The notes below the pieces were generated by a model. That model was not told the origin of the DNA. It saw nothing but the letters and a program-made list of their open reading frames with translations, and searched no databases. DNA of 64,000 nucleotides from an uncultured beta proteobacterium (GTDB taxonomy: Bacteria > Pseudomonadota > Gammaproteobacteria > Burkholderiales > Burkholderiaceae_A): positions 248,001 to 312,000 of the forward strand of contig CACIGF010000001.1 of the NCBI GenBank assembly GCA_902586195.1, in the 5' to 3' direction. A program made the translations under genes and the position numbers. Below are positions 58,151 to 64,000 of the stretch, piece after piece; position 1 is the first letter of the stretch; the number at the start of each line of letters is the position of its first letter.

Positions 58151-61125
58151 ACAAAGCTAATCGAAAAGTTTATGACCCCTCTGACATTGAAAAAAGATGG
58201 ATTCATGAATGGGAGTCTAGGTCGTTATACTCAATGTCGAAGGATAATGATATCGATGACAAAACTTTTAGTATTCAGCTTCCTCCCCCTAACGTCACAG
58301 GTACACTTCACATGGGCCACGCATTTAACCAGACTCTTATGGATATTCTAGTAAGGTGGAACAGAATGCTTGGAAAAAAAACTATTTGGATCCCTGGAAC
58401 TGATCATGCTGGCATTGCTACTCAGTTGGTTGTTGAGCGAAATATAGGATCCGAAGGCTTAAAAAAAGAGGATTTAGGTAGAGACAAATTCATACAAAAA
58501 GTCTGGGACTGGAAAAAAGTATCTGGCGACACCATCACGAATCAAATGAGACGTCTAGGCTCTAGCTGTGATTGGGATTCGGAATATTTTACGATGGATG
58601 CTATCCGCTCCGAGGTGGTCCAAAAAGCGTTTGTAACGTTATTCAACCAGGGCCTGATTTATCGAGGAAACAGATTAGTAAATTGGGATCCCGTTCTTAT
58701 GACTGCCATATCAGACTTAGAAGTCGTTACGGAAGACACGGACGGATTTATCTGGACAATAAAATATCCACTATCATATAAAGAAAATTCTTCAAGGTCT
58801 AGTGATACGGAAACTGTAAGTGTGGCTACCACTCGCCCAGAAACCATTCTAGGTGATGTAGCAGTTGCTGTTAACCCTCATGACGAACGATATAGAGAGT
58901 TAGTGGGGAGACTAGTGAGAGTGCCGATAATTAACCGTGCTGTGCCTATTGTTGCCGATGATTCCGTTGACATGGATTTCGGTACTGGGTGCGTAAAAAT
59001 TACTCCTGCGCATGACTTTAATGATTATGAAGTGGGTAAGAGACACTCACTAGAGAGCATTAACATATTAACTAAAGATGGAAAAATTAATGACAATGCT
59101 CCTGCCAGATTTGTAGGTTCTGATCGATTTGTTGCTAGAGAAAAGATATTGAAAGAATTACGAGATGAAGGTTATTTAATCTCTCAAAAAAAACATAGAC
59201 TGGCTCTTAAGAAGGGAGATAGGAGTGGAACTGTTATAGAACCTATGTTAACTAAACAGTGGTTTATCGATGTGAACAAAAAAGCACCACACGATACGCC
59301 GAGTGCGGGAAAGTCTTTTGCTGAGCAAGGGTTAGAAGCTCTTTCAAATGGTAGTCTCCGTTTTGTTCCAGATATGTGGAAAAACACCTACCGGAGCTGG
59401 TTTGCGGATTTACAGGATTGGTGTATATCAAGACAGCTTTGGTGGGGACATCAAATTCCCGCATGGTACAAACTCAATTCAAAAGGCGAGGTAATTGAAG
59501 AAGAAAAAGTGTATGTAGCGTCGTCTAAGATAGCAGCTAAAAAATTAGCTCAAAAAGACGGTTGGTACGGTGAGTTACTTCAAGAAACTGACGTTTTAGA
59601 TACATGGTTTTCCTCTGCACTTGTTCCATTTTCTACGTTGATGGATGAGGATTTTTCATGGAATGAAAATAGTGGTGTTCCAAAATTGAATAAAAATCTT
59701 GAGTGTTTTTTACCCTCTTCTGTTCTAGTTACCGGGTTTGATATTATTTTTTTCTGGGTAGCGCGTATGGTGATGATGACAAGTCACTTTACAGGAAAGA
59801 TTCCTTTTAGAGATATATATATTCATGCATTAGTCAGAGATTCTGAGGGTAACAAAATGAGTAAGAGCAAAGGCAACACGCTCGATCCTTTAGACATAAT
59901 CGACGGAATTTCATTGGAAGACCTTCTGGCCAAAAGGTGTAAAGGTTTACTCACTGCAAAAGATTCCAGTCTTGTCCGTGAAAGGACAAAAAAAGAATTT
60001 CCAAACGGCATTAATGCTTATGGTGTAGATGCCCTTCGATTCACTTTTGCAAGTATGGCTAGCCCAGGGAGAAACATTAATTTTGACCTATCTAGATGTG
60101 AGGGATATAGAAATTTTTGCAATAAACTTTGGAACGCATATCGTTTCATTCTGATGCAATGTGAGGAGAAGGATAATGGGATAGGCTTATGTGGAGGCGA
60201 TTGTGGGATTGACGGAAATTTATTTTTTTCGCGTTTTGATCGATGGATAGTATCGAAGCAAAATTTAGTTTTTCGAAAGATTTCAGATAATCTAGAGCAT
60301 TATCGGTTTGATTTAGCCTCTAAAGAACTTTATGGATTTATCTGGAATGATTTTTGTGACTGGTATCTTGAGATATGCAAGACACAGTTAAGTGTAAATA
60401 GAGATAATTTAAATAGAACAACACGAAGATCTATGCTTAGAGTTTTTGAATCATCCTTGAGGCTACTTCACCCTTTTTTACCTTTTCTCACTGAGGAAAT
60501 TTGGCAGTCGGTTGCAAAGCTTGCAGGGAGATCTAAAAGACTTAACAACAGCGAAGATGATTCAATCATGTCTAAAAATTTTCCTGTGCAGGACAAAAAG
60601 AAAATTGATGAGATGTCCTTAACCTACATGAACAATTTTCAAAATATCGTAGTTTCGATTCGAACACTAAGGTCCGAAATGCAACTTTCACCTAGTGAAA
60701 GACCTGAGGCAATATTTATTGTTAAGGAAAGTGTACCGCTAATTAATTATTCTGGGGAAGATGAACAGACGAACCTCTTTTCAGAAAAATTAGCTTTTGA
60801 TTGCATTCAAAATTTAGCTAAACTTAGTGTGATTAGTGTTGTAGAAAATCTTCCTCCAGACATGAATCATGTACCGTTCCAGGTGGTCGGTGATATAAAA
60901 ATTCTACTCAAAGTTAAAATTGATAAAAATCTCGAAGTTAGCAGATTACAAAAGGAAATAGATAGACTTAACCTTGAACTTGTAAAAGTTGAAGAAAAGT
61001 TATCAAACAAATCATTTGTTGAGAAAGCACCGGAGAAAATCGTCAACTCACAGAAAGAAAAACGTACAGAATATACAATGAAAATCTCTAAGCTTAACGA
61101 ACGATTGGGGAACATTAATTTATAA
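58147..61125 (+). CDS. valS: Valine-tRNA ligase
   Basis: ValS charges tRNA-Val and hydrolyses mischarged threonyl-tRNA. The 992-residue class I enzyme has HIGH in GTLHMGHAF (His55-His58), a large editing domain (about 190-370, with TRPETILGD), KMSKSKGN near residue 570, a helical anticodon-binding domain and a C-terminal coiled coil (about 905-990). It is about 40 residues longer than the Escherichia coli form, mainly in the connective regions. The 3' end overlaps uvrA by 11 bases. Confidence 0.97.
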   Translation: MNKANRKVYDPSDIEKRWIHEWESRSLYSMSKDNDIDDKTFSIQLPPPNVTGTLHMGHAFNQTLMDILVRWNRMLGKKTIWIPGTDHAGIATQLVVERNIGSEGLKKEDLGRDKFIQKVWDWKKVSGDTITNQMRRLGSSCDWDSEYFTMDAIRSEVVQKAFVTLFNQGLIYRGNRLVNWDPVLMTAISDLEVVTEDTDGFIWTIKYPLSYKENSSRSSDTETVSVATTRPETILGDVAVAVNPHDERYRELVGRLVRVPIINRAVPIVADDSVDMDFGTGCVKITPAHDFNDYEVGKRHSLESINILTKDGKINDNAPARFVGSDRFVAREKILKELRDEGYLISQKKHRLALKKGDRSGTVIEPMLTKQWFIDVNKKAPHDTPSAGKSFAEQGLEALSNGSLRFVPDMWKNTYRSWFADLQDWCISRQLWWGHQIPAWYKLNSKGEVIEEEKVYVASSKIAAKKLAQKDGWYGELLQETDVLDTWFSSALVPFSTLMDEDFSWNENSGVPKLNKNLECFLPSSVLVTGFDIIFFWVARMVMMTSHFTGKIPFRDIYIHALVRDSEGNKMSKSKGNTLDPLDIIDGISLEDLLAKRCKGLLTAKDSSLVRERTKKEFPNGINAYGVDALRFTFASMASPGRNINFDLSRCEGYRNFCNKLWNAYRFILMQCEEKDNGIGLCGGDCGIDGNLFFSRFDRWIVSKQNLVFRKISDNLEHYRFDLASKELYGFIWNDFCDWYLEICKTQLSVNRDNLNRTTRRSMLRVFESSLRLLHPFLPFLTEEIWQSVAKLAGRSKRLNNSEDDSIMSKNFPVQDKKKIDEMSLTYMNNFQNIVVSIRTLRSEMQLSPSERPEAIFIVKESVPLINYSGEDEQTNLFSEKLAFDCIQNLAKLSVISVVENLPPDMNHVPFQVVGDIKILLKVKIDKNLEVSRLQKEIDRLNLELVKVEEKLSNKSFVEKAPEKIVNSQKEKRTEYTMKISKLNERLGNINL

Positions 61126-64000
61126 ATAAATTTTTTAAAATCGTTCCTGTTGGCGTTTTTTTATTTTTGACTTTAACTGGCGTATCTTCCGAAACAAGAA
61201 AACCTCCCTTGTTTCCGCCCTCAGGTCCTAGTTCAATTATCCAATCAGCTTCCGCCCATATATCGGTGTTATGCTCGATAACAACAAGTGTATTACCCGT
61301 TTCAACAAGTTTCTTCAAGATTGATATAAGATTTTTCACATCTGCCATATGTAATCCAATAGTTGGTTCATCAAACACATAAAGTGTTTTTTCGGAACTT
61401 TTTGCTTTTTGAAGTTCTGCTATTAATTTTAATCGTTGTGCTTCACCTCCAGATAGAGTTGAGCTAGGTTGCCCCAGTCTCAGATAACCCAACCCAAAGT
61501 TAGACATTAATTGTAATCCCTTACTAATTTTTCTATGATTAGCAAAAAATGCACACGCAGCTTCTACGCTCATATTAAGTACGTCAGAAATACTTTTTCC
61601 CTGCCAAATAACTGATCTAACTTCATGCTCAAACCTATTCCCATCACATGATTCGCACTTTGTCGAGACATTAGGAAGGAAGTTCATCTGAACACTTTCT
61701 ACTCCTAGTCCTTTGCAAGTCTGACATCGCCCATCTCCAGAGTTATAGGAAAAGTACGAAGCATTCCAACCTTTCGTTTTTGCTCTGTTAGTTTCGGCAA
61801 AAATTCTTCTGATATCATCCCAGATATTAATATATGTCGAAGGCGTTGATCGAGGAGTTTTGCCTATCGGAGATTGATCTACCTCTAAGATTTTATCAAA
61901 ACTTTCCCAATTTATTATCCTGTTACAAAAGAACATTTCAGGTACTGACCTATCATCTGAATTTGTTCTGTTACTTAAAAGTTCTTTAATATTTCTCGTG
62001 AGAACTCCCTTCAAAAGCGAGGATTTCCCACTTCCAGATACCCCAGTAAGTATATTTAACTTATTCAACGCAAACCGAGCGTTAATGTTCTTCAAATTAT
62101 TTAGATATGCCCCCTCTATTTTCAGAAACTCTTTTGTAAAGGATTTGTTTAAGGTTTTGGCTTTACTTGATTTTCGTAAATATTTTCCGGTTAATGAGGA
62201 TTCGTTTTTTTTAATTGACTGAGGCGTTCCGTGGGCAACGATTTTTCCGCCAAACTCTCCTGCGCCTGGTCCAACATCTATCACATAATCGGCTTTTAAG
62301 ATGGTCTCAATATCATGCTCAATAATCACGACAGAATTACCTCTTTCTTTTAATTCCTCAATTGCTTGGAGTAAACACTGATTATCTTTGGGGTGAAGAC
62401 CTATTGTGGGTTCATCGAGGACATAACAGACACCATTGAGATTAGAGCCTAACTGAGCAGCGAGCTTTATTCTCTGGAGTTCTCCCCCCGAAAGAGTTGG
62501 AGCACTTCGATTGAGTGTTAGGTAACTTAAACCAACTCTAATTAGAAAACTCAATCTGGATTCTAATTCAGCCGTTATTTTTTTTGAAATTGTTTTCTCT
62601 CTAGAGTTTAATATAGAAGGTAGAGCTTGAATCCACTCATACAAGTTATTAATAGAAATATTCGATAAATCAGAAATTGACGATTCGTTGATACGGACGA
62701 ATCTAGATACTGAATTAATTCTGTCTCCATTACAACTATAACAAACTTCACTGTTTGCTGAGGAGCACTGGTTTTCTTCTATATAAGTATCATTACATGG
62801 ATTTAAATCATTTTCTTCATAGAATTCCGCTATGGTTTTTCTACCTGTTCCTAAACATGAAGAGCACCATCCTAGTTTAGAATTAAACGAAAACATCCTT
62901 GGGTCAAGATCGTCAAATGCTCGTTCACATGTTGGACAACTTCTATTTAAGGAAAATAAGAAATTTTGACTCTTCGCAAATTCCTCAGTTTTATTGGGTT
63001 TAGCATGATTTACAATTTCTAACTCAATCTGTCCCTTGCCAATATCAAGTCCTTCTCTAATTTTTTCCTGGATCCATTCTGTGTTGTTTGACTTAATAAC
63101 CATGTCTGTGATGTGCAACTCAATAGAATGTTCTTTATACCTTTCTAAATCAGGAAAATGTTTTACCTCATAAAGAATATTATCCACTCGTATATAATTG
63201 TAGTTCCTCGTGAGCGCCCAGTTAGCCAGTTCTTTATAAGTTCCTTTTCTCTTTTTTACAAGAGGTGCAAACAGTTTCACTTTCTTATTTTTTAATAATT
63301 TAAATATGGTTTCGATTATCTGTGAATCTGTTTGTGCGTTTACAGATTGATTGCAATCAGGGCAAAATTGTTTTCCGATAGCTACATATAGCACTCTTAA
63401 AAAGTGAGAAATTTCCGTCAGTGTTCCAACGGTACTTTTTAAACCGCCCCGTGTTACTCGTTGCTCAACAGCAACTGTTGGCGGTATATTTGTCAAGCGG
63501 TCAAAATCAGGTCTTGATGCCGGTTGAATAAATTGTCGTGCATATGCATTTAATGATTCTAGGTACCTCCTTCTTCCCTCTGCGTACAAGATATCGAACG
63601 CTAAAGTAGATTTCCCGCTACCAGAGACACCGGTAATAACAACAATCTTATTAAGTGGTATTTTTACCGATAAGTTTGATAAATTATTTTCACGAGCATT
63701 TTCAATGAATATTTCTTTTTTTTCCAAATCAATATTCTTTTTTAGTGCCGAAGTTTTAGTCTTTGTTGATTGGTTTGTTAGAAGTTCATTTAATGCTAAT
63801 CCCGTATTCGTTTTTGTCTGCCTGAGTCGTGAAGGAGTATTTTGTTTCAGTACTTTGCCTCCGTGTACACCGGCCCCAGGACCGAGCTCAATTATCCAGT
63901 CGGCGCATGAAATAAATTCCAAACAGTGCTCAATTACGACGACCGTATGTCCCTCATCTAAGAGTTTTTCAAGTGCAAATACAAGTTTTTCTACATCTGC
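61115..64000 (-). CDS. uvrA: Tandem-fused UvrA, nucleotide excision repair (3' part)
   Basis: UvrA finds bulky DNA lesions and loads UvrB. The open frame continues to the window edge, giving 961 residues. Residues 1 to about 80 are the C-terminal end of one UvrA (a switch VVVIEH, then ADWIIELGPGAG, followed by a GG and TP stretch), then a linker and a nearly complete second UvrA begins near residue 95 (minus strand, about 63718). The second copy has Walker A GVSGSGKST (124-132), a UvrB-binding domain, zinc modules (CPTCERAF, CSSCLGTG, CQTCKGLG, CESCDG), signatures LSGGELQRIKL and LSGGEAQRLKL, and second Walker A TGVSGSGKSS. Thus the protein is two UvrA units head to tail, as also annotated in some Burkholderiales. 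Confidence 0.93.
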   Translation of the reverse strand, partial: ADVEKLVFALEKLLDEGHTVVVIEHCLEFISCADWIIELGPGAGVHGGKVLKQNTPSRLRQTKTNTGLALNELLTNQSTKTKTSALKKNIDLEKKEIFIENARENNLSNLSVKIPLNKIVVITGVSGSGKSTLAFDILYAEGRRRYLESLNAYARQFIQPASRPDFDRLTNIPPTVAVEQRVTRGGLKSTVGTLTEISHFLRVLYVAIGKQFCPDCNQSVNAQTDSQIIETIFKLLKNKKVKLFAPLVKKRKGTYKELANWALTRNYNYIRVDNILYEVKHFPDLERYKEHSIELHITDMVIKSNNTEWIQEKIREGLDIGKGQIELEIVNHAKPNKTEEFAKSQNFLFSLNRSCPTCERAFDDLDPRMFSFNSKLGWCSSCLGTGRKTIAEFYEENDLNPCNDTYIEENQCSSANSEVCYSCNGDRINSVSRFVRINESSISDLSNISINNLYEWIQALPSILNSREKTISKKITAELESRLSFLIRVGLSYLTLNRSAPTLSGGELQRIKLAAQLGSNLNGVCYVLDEPTIGLHPKDNQCLLQAIEELKERGNSVVIIEHDIETILKADYVIDVGPGAGEFGGKIVAHGTPQSIKKNESSLTGKYLRKSSKAKTLNKSFTKEFLKIEGAYLNNLKNINARFALNKLNILTGVSGSGKSSLLKGVLTRNIKELLSNRTNSDDRSVPEMFFCNRIINWESFDKILEVDQSPIGKTPRSTPSTYINIWDDIRRIFAETNRAKTKGWNASYFSYNSGDGRCQTCKGLGVESVQMNFLPNVSTKCESCDGNRFEHEVRSVIWQGKSISDVLNMSVEAACAFFANHRKISKGLQLMSNFGLGYLRLGQPSSTLSGGEAQRLKLIAELQKAKSSEKTLYVFDEPTIGLHMADVKNLISILKKLVETGNTLVVIEHNTDIWAEADWIIELGPEGGNKGGFLVSEDTPVKVKNKKTPTGTILKNLFIN

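Overview
The window is one contiguous piece of a bacterial chromosome, AT-rich and very tightly packed: about 59 protein genes, three tRNA genes and no gap above roughly 190 bases. Gene order points to a betaproteobacterium, probably related to Burkholderiales, with a streamlined genome. The indicators are ftsH-folP-glmM-pstSCAB, leuCDB-asd-truA-trpFBA-accD-folC-SPOR-cvpA-purF, pyrG-kdsA-eno-ftsB, PHP-trpS-dapA-bamC, an APH-type thrB beside a BPSS1780-family membrane protein, and a tandem-fused UvrA. This placement is inferred from gene order and family content only. No insertion sequence, prophage, CRISPR array, rRNA or origin was seen.

Layout. Positions 1-2713: ftsH 3' end, folP, glmM. 2721-3029: a small secreted cysteine protein on the minus strand. 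3156-7909: the phosphate transporter pstSCAB behind a Pho-box-like repeat, with a hairpin attenuator between pstS and pstC. 7954-8241: tRNA-Pro, tRNA-Arg and tRNA-His. 8246-10830: ykgJ-like protein, rpiA (frame broken in a poly-A run), phoU, yggX and a YkuK-type RNase H-like protein. 10955-14037: a MacA/MacB-like exporter with separate ATPase and permease. 14046-17734: gltX, aroC, an MFS carrier. 17737-30211: a long plus-strand run for leucine, the aspartate family, tryptophan, fatty acid, folate and purine synthesis. 30232-36204: a minus-strand SOS cassette lexA-imuA-imuB-imuC with an SOS box. 36242-37903: etfQO. 38032-42187: pyrG, kdsA, eno, ftsB. 42172-49858: hslO, PHP phosphoesterase, trpS, dapA, bamC, an MBL hydrolase, a BPSS1780-family protein, thrB. 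49909-64000: alaS, tusA, a ferredoxin-reductase-like flavoprotein, lptG, lptF, pepA, holC, valS and the 3' part of a tandem uvrA.

Most of this is core metabolism and cell-envelope biology. The points that stand out are these: rpiA needs a one-base shift in an 11-A run to be read; UvrA is two copies joined head to tail; the SOS mutasome cassette sits between purF and etfQO with a canonical SOS box and unusually AT-rich imuB/imuC; pstC seems to begin at an ATT codon; and convergent genes abut or overlap at their 3' ends almost everywhere, leaving little room for terminators. I did not find a clearly new multi-gene system. The best candidates for new biology are the rpiA slippage site, the tandem UvrA and the small four-cysteine secreted protein.
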